NCBI GenBank assembly: GCA_015178975.1
Contig: WHVD01000004.1
Span: 1,550,001 to 1,614,000 of the forward strand
DNA from: Hysterangium stoloniferum
Taxonomy: Eukaryota > Basidiomycota > Agaricomycetes > Hysterangiales > Hysterangiaceae
Direction: 5' to 3'
DNA: 64,000 nucleotides
Within the stretch, counting starts at the first letter, position 1. Each line of letters begins with the position of its first letter. Under the pieces are notes generated by a model. That model ran no database searches, was not told the DNA's origin, and saw nothing but the letters and a program-made list of their open reading frames with translations. Of this stretch, positions 11,215 through 23,269 are shown one piece after another. Both the position numbers and the translations under genes were made by a program.

Positions 11215-11746
11215 CAGGCCTCAAGGAGGATTATCGAGAGGAGCCCGAACTTCTGCAACACCTCGAAAAAATCAACGCTTTATTGGAATCACACCAGAAG
11301 ATTCACTACAGTAATACAAAGGTCCGCCAGGAATCCCACACTTTGGTAACGGCTGAGAAGATTGATTTCATTGTACGTTACAGATCCCGCCCCACGAGCT
11401 CGCTACGCAATCAGCTTGCAGAATACTTCCAAATGCACCCTGCAGAGTGGGAGACGTGTGATCCTGCCAGCTGGTGACGGGCTAAGCAGCTTTTCTCCTG
11501 CCGTCAGTCTCTTTGCCCAGGCCATTTTGACCATTCTAGGCACATCGTTTGATTACAAGGTTTGTAAATGTATTAATAACTCTCGAAGGATCCGCTATCG
11601 CTGTCGAGCGTATTTTTTCTGGTGGCCGTAACACCATTTCTTTACGACGAGCAAATATTAAGCTAGAAACCATTAGAATTTTGATGATTATGAAGCAGAA
11701 GCTTCGTCTGTCTCGTCATTCAATGCAAAGATTGTTGGAAAACTAG
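11215..11746 (+). pseudogene. hAT transposase C-terminal relic
   Basis: The C-terminal dimerisation region of hAT transposases is recognisable: a LAEYFQ...CDPASW block near 11415-11475, SLFAQAILTI near 11505-11535, then the signature AVERIFSGGRNTISLRRANI and ETIRILMIMKQKLRL at 11590-11700. Stop at about 11744. The frame changes after the CDPASW block and around 11570-11590, where a short GT...AG stretch could be an intron or a lesion. The N-terminal DNA-binding and catalytic parts are not recognised upstream. Confidence 0.8.
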
Positions 11747-11809
11747 TCGATTTCATGTTTTGCAACTATCATTCAATATAATTTTGATTCTAATTATTCC
11801 ACATGCACG

Positions 11810-11911
11810 TAACACCGTATACAGCGGTGTACGGAAAGTCCCCGTACCGTACGAGGCTTTACCACGTTGGTATACGGGTCGTACCCGTGTACGGTACGGT
11901 GCCGATCCCTA
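11810..11911 (+). repeat. Probable hAT 3' end with subterminal GTACGG repeats
   Basis: About 65-165 bp after the transposase stop there are repeated GTACGG/CCGTAC motifs in both orientations, ending GGTGCCGATCCCTA at about 11911. Clustered subterminal motifs before a short terminus are typical of hAT ends. The matching 5' end is not seen. Confidence 0.5.
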
Positions 11912-13928
11912 CTCACATACCGAATTCCCAAAATTCAACAAGTGCTTCTAATGGTTGTTTTATGACTTATAAAATATGATTCCTATTTTGAAAAACCGAA
12001 AGGCCCGACCGAAATGGGACAAATGTTAATATTTCTAACAATGTACCCATGGTAACTCAAATCAACTCTGGGAAGGGAGTTTCAAAGGTCGCTCCTTTTA
12101 ACGAAGTATGTTATATTTTCACCTCTGATTGTTTGGAGGGGAAAGATCGTGCATCACCAGTAAATGTCAGACAGGTTAAAGGACAATCGAGATCGTCGCT
12201 CGATAGAAGGGTACCAGGCTACTGTAAAGACCTACCTAAGCGCGGAGTAAGCCGTGGACCGACAGCATTACGCTGAGATTTACACGTACTGACCCCTCGG
12301 CGAGTAACACGGGGCCAGGACTAAGTCACAGGTGTCATCGTGGTGAGATTACTATCAGTAAACCAAAATTCAACAGAGTCATCGTGCCAAGGCGTTAGAA
12401 GTCATTATCGTACATTACCTTCCATATTCGGTGATACGCGCCCGATCAAATGACTACTAATATAAAGTTTGCGTGTGACTGCGAACCCGCCTCCGTGTAG
12501 AATCTTAATATCGTCCAAGCTTACTCAAGCTGACATAATGCTGTTATTCTTCAACAGGGTCCGGCCGGTGGGAACTGGATCTGGCTCCTCGCTCTCACAC
12601 GGAAGGCATCCGATTTGATCCCCGAGAACGTGGGACTTGGTTTTGATCCCAATTGAGAAGTACCATATTCGGACATGGCCAATAACCTGCTAGTGGTCAA
12701 TATTAGAAGGGCGTGGCAACAATATATTAGCGGTGGGGTGGATAAGTAATGGATATTTGCAAGTCATGGTTCTCGCCATGACCGTTAACGACTTGACATC
12801 CCCGAATGGTCTAATTGAGCGAAATTTTCATTCGTGGAATTTAATAAATAAAACATGTTCAGTATTCGCGGCTACCTCTGGCGATAACTCGATACTTCTG
12901 GATGGAATGGAAAAAAAAGGAACATAATGAACGTTCTTAGACTTCTGTTGCACCCGTGGTGCTCGCCTAAAGAATTACCACGTGCACGGTTTCAGTATTG
13001 GCACTGGGCCTGGTGTTTCTTGCCTCACTTACTGCCATTTGTGAAGGGGCACATTAGAAAGATGTCTGCGGTTGGAGTGTAACGTATGATTTGACCGTTT
13101 TGCGAGATTACCTTCTAATTAACATGTACCTAATCGCCGCCAGGAGATATGTCCCGGCGTCATGAGTCATTGATGTGAGCGGAGGCCAAGTGAGTGGAGG
13201 CTAAGACTGGTAGGCCAGGCTGCCAGGGTCTTGCTATATAATGATCGTTGTCATCATGGAGAACGTTACAAGTCCCACGGAAGGGTCTCGGGTCGGGGTT
13301 ACACGATCAAATGCAACAGATATATACACGATTACGTCTTGGAAAACCTTAAAGTCTAATTTTGATCGAAAACGCGTGAATTTAACAAGATGGCCAAACC
13401 GGCATCGCCAAGAACTCTATAGTCGCCTCTATCGAAAGAACATGTCATCTGGAGTAAATTCGCCGAGCACTTAATTATGTGGATCCATATGGGCGATTTC
13501 GAGGTTACGAATTTTGATCGGACACGCGTGAATTTAACATGATAACCGGCATCGCCAAGAACTCTATACTCGCCTCCATCGAAAGAACTGTGCCAAATTT
13601 GTCGGGGACTTAATTATTATGTGGATCCATATTGGCGTTTTCGAGCCGAGGAATTTCGCGTGAATTTAACATGATGGCCAACCGGCATCGCCAAGAACTC
13701 TATACTCGCCTGTATCGAAAGAACTGTGTCATCTGGACCAAATTTGTCGAGCACTTAATTATGTGGATCCATATGGGCGTTTTCGAAGAGGAATCATGCT
13801 GCTCTGAACTATTTCGTGCAGTCACCGATTTTTGTTCCAATTTGGCCGTCACATCTGCAGGTTCTTAAAGACCTATAAGGCACCCATCCACCAATGTCAT
13901 ATCCTCTTTGCATTACCCTCTTCCTATC
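11912..13928 (+). other. 5' flank of ZnF-1, duplicated in inverted orientation at 63060-64000
   Basis: From about 12770 onward this CpG-rich stretch aligns with the reverse complement of 64000-63060: shared blocks include AACGACTTGAC, AAATTTTCATTCGTGGAATT and CGCCAGGAGATATGTCCCGG. It lies upstream of both ZnF-1 and ZnF-4 and so probably holds their shared 5' exons or promoter. Weak open frames are present but no domain is recognised. About 12322-12390 also resembles 32605-32670. Confidence 0.55.
13358..13790 (+). repeat. Three tandem copies of a ~135-150 bp unit
   Basis: Three consecutive units share CGCGTGAATTTAACA, GGCATCGCCAAGAACTCTAT, TATCGAAAGAAC and TTATGTGGATCCATATGGGC. Copies start near 13370, 13525 and 13655. 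Single-copy equivalents flank ZnF-3 (about 48110-48160, inverted) and ZnF-4 (about 63060-63250, inverted), so the triplication is specific to ZnF-1. Confidence 0.85.
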
Positions 13929-15189
13929 ATGCTGAACTCCTTTCCCTCCCGTCTCGAGGATGATGAGGAGTCTTCCCTGCCCTTTCCCAATCCCTCTTAT
14001 TCGAATTACATTCACGTCACCTCTGGTGTTCCCATCATGCAAACCTCCAATGACAGCATACTTGAGAACACTCCGAACGTTGGTGGGATAGGTGCGGTGG
14101 TTCCTTACATCGTTACTCGGCGACCATGACACGTTGCATACATTATCCCACAGTCCCTACAGGCCCCCCCTCTTCACTCACACTATCATATACTGCACCC
14201 CATAAAGTCACTGTTGAACATGTTTCCTCCAGCCAGGTAGGATACAATAGCCGTGACAGGGGCATGGTCAGTGCCAGGTCCTCTTATGACACCTTAGTTG
14301 AGCGTAGAGGTAGGTGCATCTCTTCTCCATTCATATATGATCATGTTAACATTTGTGGGAATGGAGAGTGCACCTTAAGGAACTCGATATACGATACATC
14401 TACTAAGGGAACGAATCACTACAACCAATCTATTCACATCCACCCAGAGAAGATTGAACAATGGGATGAAGGTGCGTGCATATTCATACCAGCAGCGTCA
14501 TGCTATTGATGGTGTGGACGTCAAGGGAATATTCATACAGTCACTGAAGACCAGGTCTATGCATCTAAAGACGTAGCTGGTGGTCTCGTCCAAGTTACAG
14601 GTATGCAAGCTTTGTGATGCGGAAGATACATTATTTACATCAGTGCTGTGTCAATCAGATTCCGATCCGCATGACTCTTCCTCCCGTACCAATCGATTTG
14701 ACGAGCCCTCGACTTGTATGAATATTGGAATTGCAAGGAGCCAGGATGCTATAAGTCAGCTTCACGATATAGAAGCTATTCATGACCTCTGTCCTACACC
14801 GGAATACCATAACCTGTTGATATCCGGAGCATTCGGCTACGTGGCGTGCTCGTGCCACTTAGGTATAAAAGTCCGTCCCAGCACCGTTCAGACCGTAAAA
14901 CGGTTCCGTTGTGTTCAATGGTAAGTCTTTAAGTCACTTTGTTTCAGCCACCCGATCTGATTGTAAACCCTTTTCAGCAACGTAGGGTTTACTGATAAGA
15001 AAAATGCCAAACGACACGTGAAGAGCTTTAATAATCCAGTTGAATGTTTTAAATGGTATGTACTCACGCTTGAGATGATCAAATACATTCCTTGAATTAG
15101 ATGACAGCGGTATTTCCTTTTCCCGTGTAGATTATATGAAAAGTCATCAGAAGACTTGTCCTTTTCTCGGAAAAACAATGGACCAGTGA
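13929..15189 (+). CDS. ZnF-1: twin C2H2/C2HC-type zinc-finger protein, multi-exon
   Basis: The conserved N-terminal segment starts at ATG 13929 (LEDDEESSLPFPNPSYSNY). A middle block follows at 14126-14500 and a cysteine-bearing block at 14760-14920 (CSCHLGIKV, KRFRCVQ). Two introns fit well: 14921-14977 (57 bp) and 15056-15107 (52 bp). Splicing rebuilds TG|C in both places, giving finger 1 C-x2-C-x12-H with the last ligand replaced (HVKSF), and finger 2 C-x2-C-x12-H-x3-C; stop at 15187-15189. The role is unknown; DNA or RNA binding is inferred from the fingers only. The upstream exon structure is unresolved: the reading frame changes near 14130 and 14510-14580, so it may be damaged there. Confidence 0.6.
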
Positions 15190-16084
15190 TATTTGACTGC
15201 CTATCATGTGCACTATGTTTGTTTCTAGTATCTTTGCCGCCCAATGCGTCCTTTTTTCCATTTCAACCCAGTGATCCATTTTTCATTATATGAAATTAGC
15301 CTAAAATCTTCCATAGCTGTGCTATCAAAATGAAAGGTTCGGTTTCAATATTTATTTTATTTGTTATAAAAGAAAGATATCAGATTCTACACCATGTTTC
15401 TGATTTTTGAGAAGGAATCCAAGATCTACGCGGCCAATGACAGTCAGCTTTTGCCCGTGATACGTCGTTGCCACAAGGGACATCACTTCCACATGAAAGC
15501 TCAAAGCATAGATACGAAAATGTGTGCCCACTCGCCAAAATGGTTTATATTGGCAGGCCTTCCCTCCCCACTCGAGTGCTGCTGAACTAAATCTGGCGCT
15601 GTTCTTAGACCAAATTATTTTCTTTAGACATTTATGATACATTGATATAGAAGGATAGATCTATATGGCCTATAAGGAGACATAAATCTTACAAATTCCT
15701 GATGAGGATATACACCTTCTTTATTATTATAGAGATTATAATATGAAATATTCAATTCCCTTCTTCAGTATTATTTACATACTTATATTAAGAGTAGATA
15801 TGAAGTAATATATAATCTCTGGTAAATACTTAGGGCAAGGGATATTATAAGAAGAAAGATATAGTTTCAGACACATGAAAATGAATTACTCAATTGTTCA
15901 ATCTAATTTTATTACATCATGTCTAAAGCAGATTGTGAAAGAGCCCTCACTTTAGAATTTGAGAATTCAATGAAAGAACATGGAAGATTGACTATAAAAA
16001 AGATGAAACAGAAGAATTGACATCCATAATAACATTGACAGATCAGATGTCATTAAGTGCTTCTGCATTAAGGGCTCAAGACCT
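15190..16084. other. ZnF-1 3' flank, then AT-rich sequence
   Basis: 15190-15380 resembles the 3' flanks of ZnF-5 (33450-33640) and ZnF-4 (62340-61960, inverted), for example CAATGCGTCCTT and TATAAAAGAAAG. 15640-16050 is AT-rich with no recognised feature. Confidence 0.5.
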
Positions 16085-16745
16085 ACATTTACAAGGAATT
16101 GTGACTGATACTCTATGACCATTCACTGAGACTGTCCAGGTGGGTGTTGGCTCTGTGATGTAAGTACGCTTCATTATCCCCATGCTAGATCTTGGGTTTG
16201 AATATGTGCAGGTGTTCATACAACAAGCAAGCTTGACCAAACCCAACCTGCCAAAACAGTAAACTTTGGAATGGTGCACTGAAGGAAGAGTTAGACTTCC
16301 AAGGCATTGTTGTTGGTGACTGGGCAGCTATGATCAACTGTGTTCAGGTACATTTAATCTTCATTGCTTGGCTTCAATTAATGTCCACTGGTGACCATGT
16401 TCATCTTCTATTAGCCTGTAATGGCTTGTCTCAGCATGAAGATGCCAGGCTTCATGGCATATGGCCACAGTCAGCAAGGTTTGTTCCCACCACCACAACT
16501 ACCTCTTGGTGGGGTAGCAACCTGATGGAAGCAGTATTTTCCCCATTGAAACTATTGATGGGTTCTGACTCCTTAACAGATCAACCACTGCAGTGTCTCC
16601 ATCAAGCATCTTAAAGACATGGTAACCCATTCCATGGCTGCACTTTTTGAACTTGGTCAAGATAATGGCTACCCTGCCCTCAATTTTGATTACAGTACTG
16701 AGGACACATTCTCTGGTGGGACACTTGTTAATGAGCATATTAAGT
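16085..16745 (+). pseudogene. GH3 beta-glucosidase fragment
   Basis: Family GH3 landmarks appear in order: PFTETVQ then VGVGSVM (about 16120-16160), a likely intron 16161-16218 starting GTAAGT, CSYNK-like residues, QNSKLWNGALKEELDFQG at about 16255-16305, and IVVGDWAAM, which contains the catalytic nucleophile Asp of the family's SDW motif. After another intron-like stretch (from 16347) come a MKMPGFMAYG-like block near 16435-16460 and HLKDMVTHSMAALFELGQDN with GYPALNFDYS at 16600-16700. Such enzymes release glucose from cello-oligosaccharides. Only about the middle third is present, the frame is shifted several times, and the gene ends at a repeat boundary. Confidence 0.8.
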
Positions 16746-16829
16746 AGGTGTTTCCTTCTTCTATGGTTGAGGTGTTTCCCAATCCAGTGTGTTGTTTAGT
16801 GTGCAGGCAGATCATTCCAAGTCAATTAG

Positions 16830-18856
16830 GGAGGATATCTGAAAACTATTAAGTATACCAAATTCTAATATACTCTAAAGGTCATTTAAACATCTGGGAT
16901 GTGATTCAAACATAATTTGGTTTTTAAAACTTTCAAAAAGTTTTAAAATCTCTCATACATTACAAACTAAAGAATCTTTTTGGACACGAGTAGACAATAA
17001 AAAAAATTAGTAGTTTGAAACACTAATACTTTTAAAAAGTAGATACCTTTAGATAGTCCATTCCATGCATATGTATATCATTGGCACCTCTAAATACATA
17101 TGTATTACTTTGGAATGGATCTGTCAATCTGAACAGATTTCTACTTGATTCAACATACCCAGAATATATAGGTAATTTCACTTAATAAAGAAGGCCATAG
17201 GATGAAAAATTTCCAATGACATCTCATATATTTTACTAGGAAATAACTACATTACAGCTTTTAAAAGACAAAGTACTAATAAAAGTATTAGTAGACATCT
17301 GTAAAAGGAAGGAAATTATATACAATAGAATTTGTTAAATAACTATGGGTTGTATAAGATGTAATATGGAGAACTATTTCTGATGGTTGTTTTTTGATGA
17401 TATAATTGTTTCAGAATAGATATCACTATTTAAAGATGGAGTTTTGTAAAAATAAGACTTTTATTAGTAAATATTTGAGATTATAGTAATTATAAACACC
17501 CTCCTAGGGAGATTGACTCAGCAAGTAATATCTTGCTGCAAAATACTAATAACACTCTCCCCTTGAGCACCAAGAACATCAAATGTCGGGAGGATAGTCA
17601 CAATTCATTGAATATGCAAAGTTTTATGAAAAGGTCCCTATATTTTTAAGTGAGACTATTTCCTCTGGCTATGACTACATGTTTTAGGGGTTTACATTTC
17701 ACCCCAAAATTTCATCTTTAAGACTTGTATGCTCTTTTAAAATATGAACAAATGTCATGGTTAAACAAGATTATCTGCATTGTTACCTAATATTTGGGAT
17801 AAAATGCATTCTGTAGTATCTCTGTGACTTTTAAAATATACACAAATGTCATGGTTAAATTAATCTTTAGGATAAGATGCATTCTCTAGTATCTCTGTGA
17901 CTTTTAAATATCCACAAGTGTCACAGTTAAACAAAATTATTTGGGTTATGACTTAATATTTTGGATAAGATGTATTCTTTTGTATACATGTGAACTTTCA
18001 AATGTAGTTCATTTAATTGAAATTTATTTGGTTTAGAAAGTTAACCAGAACTATCTGGCCAACTCTTATGACCTGTTCCCAGATACTTCAATCTTCTGTA
18101 ATTATCTGACTTTCTGACTCAACTTCCAACCTGACTTCCAACTACAGAACATTTATAGTTCCCATACTTCCAAACCTCATTGGAGGTTGTCTGTAGTCAT
18201 TATAATATGAGATGTTTACTGGTGGGATTTGTGTTTCTACAAAACTCCTTCTTTAAATAGTGATATATCCTCTGAGACTATTATATTGTTAACCACCAAC
18301 CATAAGAAACAATTCTTCATATTACATCCTAAACAATTCAGAGTCAATTAATAGAACCTATTGTATATGGTTTTCCAAGTTATGCAAATACTTGCTAATA
18401 CTTTTGTTGTTAAGTTGTTTTTTAAAAGCTAAACTGTAGTTATTTCCTAGTAAAATATGTGATATATAATTGGAAATTTTTTGTCCTGTGGCTTTCTTAG
18501 TTGGGTGAAATCACCTATATATTCTGGGTATGTTGAATCAAGTAAAAATCTGTTCAGATTGACAGATCCATTCTGAAGTAATACATATATATTTAGAGGT
18601 GCCAATGATATACATATGCATGGAATGGACTATCTAAAGGTATCTACTTTTTAAAAGTATTAGTGTTTCAAACTACTAATTTTTTTTATTGTCTACTCGT
18701 GTCCAAAAAGATTCTTTAGTTTGTAATGTATGAGAGATTTTAAAACTTTTTGAAAGTTTTAAAAACCAAATTATGTTTGAATCACATCCCAGATGTTTAA
18801 ATGACCTTTAGAGTATATTAGAATTTGGTATACTTAATAGTTTTCAGATATCCTCC
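16830..18856. mobile_element. Foldback/MITE-like element with ~680 bp inverted repeats
   Basis: The left arm, 16830 to about 17510, is the reverse complement of about 18183-18856, starting GGAGGATATCTGAAAAC and ending with its complement. Arms differ by scattered substitutions and small indels. The loop of about 670 bp has no transposase. Target duplications could not be matched: the left flank follows the GH3 relic and the right flank enters LTR-C about 125 bp inside its start, so a rearrangement or deletion accompanied it. Confidence 0.85.
17735..17990 (+). repeat. Three imperfect tandem repeats in the foldback loop
   Basis: Units of about 73-95 bp share CTTTTAAAATAT, CAAATGTCATGGTTAAA, GGATAAGATGCATTCT and GTATCTCTGTGA. 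They lie wholly inside the loop. Confidence 0.8.
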
Positions 18857-18974
18857 ATCCTTGTTCTACATTTGGTAACTTGTCAGTCGACAAGTATTCA
18901 CTCATTTGCTTGTTGTATTCCCATTTCAGAATACTTACCTTAATCTGTCTTATTATGATCCTAGTTTGTAGTAC

Positions 18975-19830
18975 TGTTACGACCGGAAATCCCACCCGGA
19001 CTCCAGGCACTAACTTATACGCACCCACGCTCTATACGTACCCATTATCAGTTTACCGAAATTCCCACCAGACTCTGTACATCAGACTCGTCTATGTTCA
19101 TCTTCGTTACATTGTGTTTCAGTCACCGGAAAACCCACTGGACTCCATCTCTGTCTATTTCTGACCTTGTCCTGCACGTCAGTCACTGGACCCCACTCAG
19201 AAAACCTGTCATCCCTCTAACCAAGCCCCTCCCGTTTTAGTCAAATGACCTGTCACGATTCAGACTCCACTCCCACTCCATTTCCCGTTATGGTTTATGA
19301 TTTGTCACTATTTGGACTCCACTCCATTCCATCCCATTCCTAACACCAAATTGGTGTTTACTATTCCAGTTTTATGTTTTGCTCATTTCTTTTCATCATT
19401 ACTGGATTCGGTATGACATTCACTCCACAGTCTATTTAAACTGGCAGATGTTGTACATACAATCCAGTCAGAAAATCAGCTCAGATTCCCCCCAGTAACC
19501 TAATACATTTTCTGCTCTAAAACCCTACTTGAATCACACCGCTCACACTAGTCGGAGCCCATGGGCTCCGGCACATCTATCTCTCTCACCAATCTCGACT
19601 CACGACCCATGACCTCCGACTCACGACCCATGACCTCCGACTCACGACCCATGACCTCCGACCTACGACCCCTTGACCCACGACCCCTGCCCGGACTCCC
19701 CAGGATTCCCATCTGTCTGTCTGAAATTGGACAATACGATCTAGCGAGGGTGCAGCCTATAAGCTGAAGCCAAGTCCTACCGGATATTCTGCATGTTTCT
19801 CTGGAAACCCGCCCTGTACATATCCTAACA
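18975..19830 (+). mobile_element. Solo LTR-A, 856 bp
   Basis: It starts TGTTACGACCGG and ends TATCCTAACA, with AGTAC on both sides (18970-18974, 19831-19835). It contains a TATTTAAA box at 19433 and three tandem CTCACGACCCATGACCTCCGA-type 21 bp units at about 19599-19661. Confidence 0.95.
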
Positions 19831-20032
19831 AGTACAATAACAAAAGGACTTATATTAGTTCCATGAATTTTTACTTTACCTTGGATCTGATATTGACTTA
19901 GTTTCTTCTTCCTTCCTTCTTTCTGTGCACTCAATATTTGGAACTCTTCAAAACTCTGAATATCCATAATCTTCTGGCATAAATTATGTCTTTGAAATTA
20001 AGGACATTCTGAGCATTTGCATAGAGGTGCAG

Positions 20033-20870
20033 TGTTACAACTGGAATTCCTGCCAGACTCCAGGCACTAACTTATATGCACCCATGCCCTATACACACCA
20101 ATTGTCAGTTTACCAGAATTCCTGCCAGACTCTGTACATTAGACTTGTCCACATTCGACCTCATTACATCGTGTATCAGTCACCAGAATACCTGCCGAAC
20201 TCCGTCCCTGTCTATGTCTGACCTCATCCCACACATCAGTCACTGGACCCCACTTGGAAAACCCATCATCCCTCTAACTGAGCCCCATTCCCATTTTAGT
20301 CAAATGACCTGTCATGATTCAGACTCCGCTCCTGCTCTGCTTCCCGTTATGGTTTATGATTTGTCACGATTCAGACTCCACTCCGCTCCATCCCATTCCT
20401 AACACCAAATTTGGTGTTTACTTATCCTGTTTTATGTTTTGCTAGTTTCATTTCATTATTACTGGATTTGGTATGTTATTCATTCCACAGTCTATATAGT
20501 CTGGCAGATGTTGTACATACAATCCAGTCAGAAAATCAGCTTAGATTCTCCCCAGTAATCTAGTACATTTTCCACTCTAAACTCCTCTCTGAATTACACT
20601 GCTCTCACTAGTCGGAGCCCACGGGCTCTGAGACATCTATCCCTTAACCTCTGACTTATTTATCTTGACTCCCTGACCTCTCAACCCACGACCTCTGACC
20701 TCTGACCCCTTGACCCACAAACTCCACCTGGACTCCCTGGGTTCCCTGTCCACCTGTTTGAAACTGGACAACACAATCTTACAAAAGGGTGCAGCCAATA
20801 AGCTGAAGCCAAGTCCTACCGTATTTCCCGCGGGTTTCTCTGGAAACCCTCTGTGTATGCACCCTTAACA
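20033..20870 (+). mobile_element. Solo LTR-A, 838 bp
   Basis: It starts TGTTACAACTGG and ends CACCCTTAACA, with TGCAG on both sides (20028-20032, 20871-20875). A TATATAG box is at about 20493. It split the conserved motif of the host LTR-C, which resumes as TGCAGCACATAAGCTGAAG. Confidence 0.96.
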
Positions 20871-21010
20871 TGCAGCACATAAGCTGAAGCTGATGTCCTG
20901 ACCCTATCCCAAGGTTTCTGAGTACCAAGTCATTTCCCAATAGTTCTGGAATAAGTTCCTGACATGGCACTTAACAGTATATCAGATTGCAACTCTGTGA
21001 CTTGTTCATT

Positions 21011-22140
21011 ATGGGTCCCAAATGCAAAGCTGCTGAAGGACCATCCCAATTTCAATCCCTGTTGCAATTTTATACCACTCAACCTGAAACCCTCACTCAG
21101 CCAATAGCATCAGCTTCTATCAAAGGAATCATTGAGGTAGCAAAAGATCCCAACACTCCCAATGTATCTGACAATGATGATGAGGAAGAACAGCTTGACA
21201 AATCGAAAAGAAAACTTCTGATGATCTGATTGAAATGATGTTTATCAACTCCATTGTGAAATTTGCTGACTATTTGAAATCTGCTGATGAAAGCAAAGAA
21301 CCTGAGCCATTTACTGGCAAGGATCTGAAAAAATTGAAGAATTTCCTTCTTCAGTTTCCATGATCGACCTGCTGCATTCAAATATGACAGTCAAAAAGTC
21401 AATTTTACACTCATATCTCAGGATACTGTTCAGGATTGATTTGAACCCAGACTTTCTGGAATATCTGATGAGACACCTATATGGCTTGATGACTGGGACA
21501 CATCTGTCAAAGAACTGGAAACTACCTTTGGACCTTACAATCAATCTAGGAAAGCACAAAATGAACTAATGACACTTAAGATGAAGGACAATCAATGAGT
21601 TTCCAACTATCTCGTCAAGTTCTAATACACTCACTACATGGTGTGGTTGGGATGATTCCACCCTCAGGCACCATTTCTATATGGGTCTTCCATCTTGCCT
21701 AAAAGACAACATCTGTGAAGAGGGAAACCCAAAAACTCTCCAACTCATGTGGATGAAAGCTCAGACATCCCACACCTGCTATTGGGAATGTAAAGTGGAA
21801 ATTTCCCATGAAAATCTGACAGAACATTCTCAAAACAATAAGGCATCATCTAGCAAGTCTTCTGGCAATAAACTCTGGCAATAATACCAATGAATCAAAT
21901 TCTGATCAGAAAAAAGACAAGAAATCCAACAAGGAAAAACAGTCAACTTCTGATAAACCCGACATTTCCCATTTGTTGGGTTCCAATGGTAAACTCACCC
22001 CAAAGGAGAACCAACAATGCATGGATAAGGACCTCTGCATTTTCACAGGAAAGGTGGACACAAGGTTTCTGGCTGCACTGTTAAGTCAAACCCTTCCAAA
22101 GCTCATGTGGCAACTTCCACTATGACTTCAATGTCCAAGA
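21011..22140 (+). pseudogene. T2 gag relic
   Basis: It opens at ATG 21011 (MGPKCKAAEGPSQFQSLLQF), about 35 bp after the LTR. A retrotransposon gag domain is readable in pieces: DRPAAFKYDSQKVNFTLIS, WLDDWDTSVKELETTFGPYN, RKAQNELMTLKMKD and YLVKF (about 21360-21620), then LPSCLKDN near 21690. It forms the particle in living relatives. Many stops and frame changes. Confidence 0.8.
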
Positions 22141-22199
22141 AAAATCCACCACAGAGCAGAAAAAAGAGTAAGCAACCCTCCAGAATCTTCATGGACAGA

Positions 22200-22600
22200 G
22201 GGTTGTATTGACTCCCTCCCTGTATCTGAGATTATCCATCTCAATGCATCCACTCTCTCTAATCCCAACTCATTATTTGTAAAACTTGTTTCTGACTTTC
22301 TTGGAAGTCTAGAGTTCCAAGCACTGATAGGTTCCAGCTCCACACACTGTTTTGTAGATACCACCTTTGCCACAAAACATAACCTGAGACTCTGTTCTGT
22401 TCCTGCAATCTCTTTGCATCTGTTTGATGGCAATAGCAACACAGCAATTACTCAAGCCTGTGAGATGTCTATCCGGTTCCCATGTGGAACATCCCAGACA
22501 GGTACTTTTCTTGTAACATAGTTCAATTCTAGCTGTTCAGTCATTCTTGGATACAACTGGCTCACCTGATATAATCTGTTGATTGACTGGGTATTGGGCA
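22200..22600 (+). pseudogene. T2 aspartyl protease relic
   Basis: The segment FQALIGSSSTHCFVDTTFA (about 22315-22370) aligns with the gypsy protease active site, but the catalytic Asp position reads Gly. VILGYNWLT near 22540-22570 is the usual second landmark. Stops interrupt the frame. Confidence 0.7.
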
Positions 22601-23269
22601 GTATTATTTCCGAATTCCTGACACTTCTGTTCCTCCAGCAGAATCTAATCTGGCCAGAGCCTGTTTGGTCTCAATGGCAATTCTGGCTTCTAATGAAACC
22701 TCCAAACCTCCGAAAATCTCTCTCATCAATGCTGCAGCATTTGTTAGGGTGAGTAAACTGGACAGATCACAGTGTGCTTTGATCAGCTTAAAAGTTGATA
22801 AAGCATGTGGACATTTTGCAACTCCAGAATTATCCAAGCTAAAAATCAATCTGGAAGGAGTTCCCAAAAAATAACATGATTTTGCAGATATTTTCAGTAA
22901 GCAAAAAGCTGACTCATATGTTAGAGTATGATACTACAGCTCTAACATAGTCTATTATGATCTCCATATTTTTCTGATATTTGTAGTATTTTTCCCAGCA
23001 CTGTAGGTGCAGTATTGAGTGAGTTACCTTAGGTCGGTACCTCCTGTATAGGTGCTTAGATAAGCACCTAGTAGTATAGTCCACTGTGGGTGTGGGAAAG
23101 TCTCCTTAGTGTTTACTTTCCAATCACACTCACAGGTATGCCTTTACAGTTGAATATACTTAGTGTTTACTTTCCAATCACACTCACAGGGGTGTTCTGC
23201 AAAGTGTTATTCAACTGTTTCAACATCACATAAACCTTATTACTTAAAAACTGATATTGAGCCCAGTTT

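Larger units (their letters stand above)
18857..20976 (+). mobile_element. 5' LTR of gypsy element T2 (LTR-C), interrupted by two LTR-A insertions
   Basis: LTR-C sequence is present at 18857-18974, 19836-20032 and 20876-20976, ending GGCACTTAACA. It lacks the first ~125 bp, replaced by the foldback element. It is followed by GTATATCAGATTGC, a plausible primer-binding site, then the gag ATG at 21011, which marks it as the 5' LTR. Confidence 0.8.

Noticed and set aside
13358..13790. CRISPR-like array
   Set aside because: Only three long, near-contiguous repeats without short spacers, in a eukaryotic gene flank.
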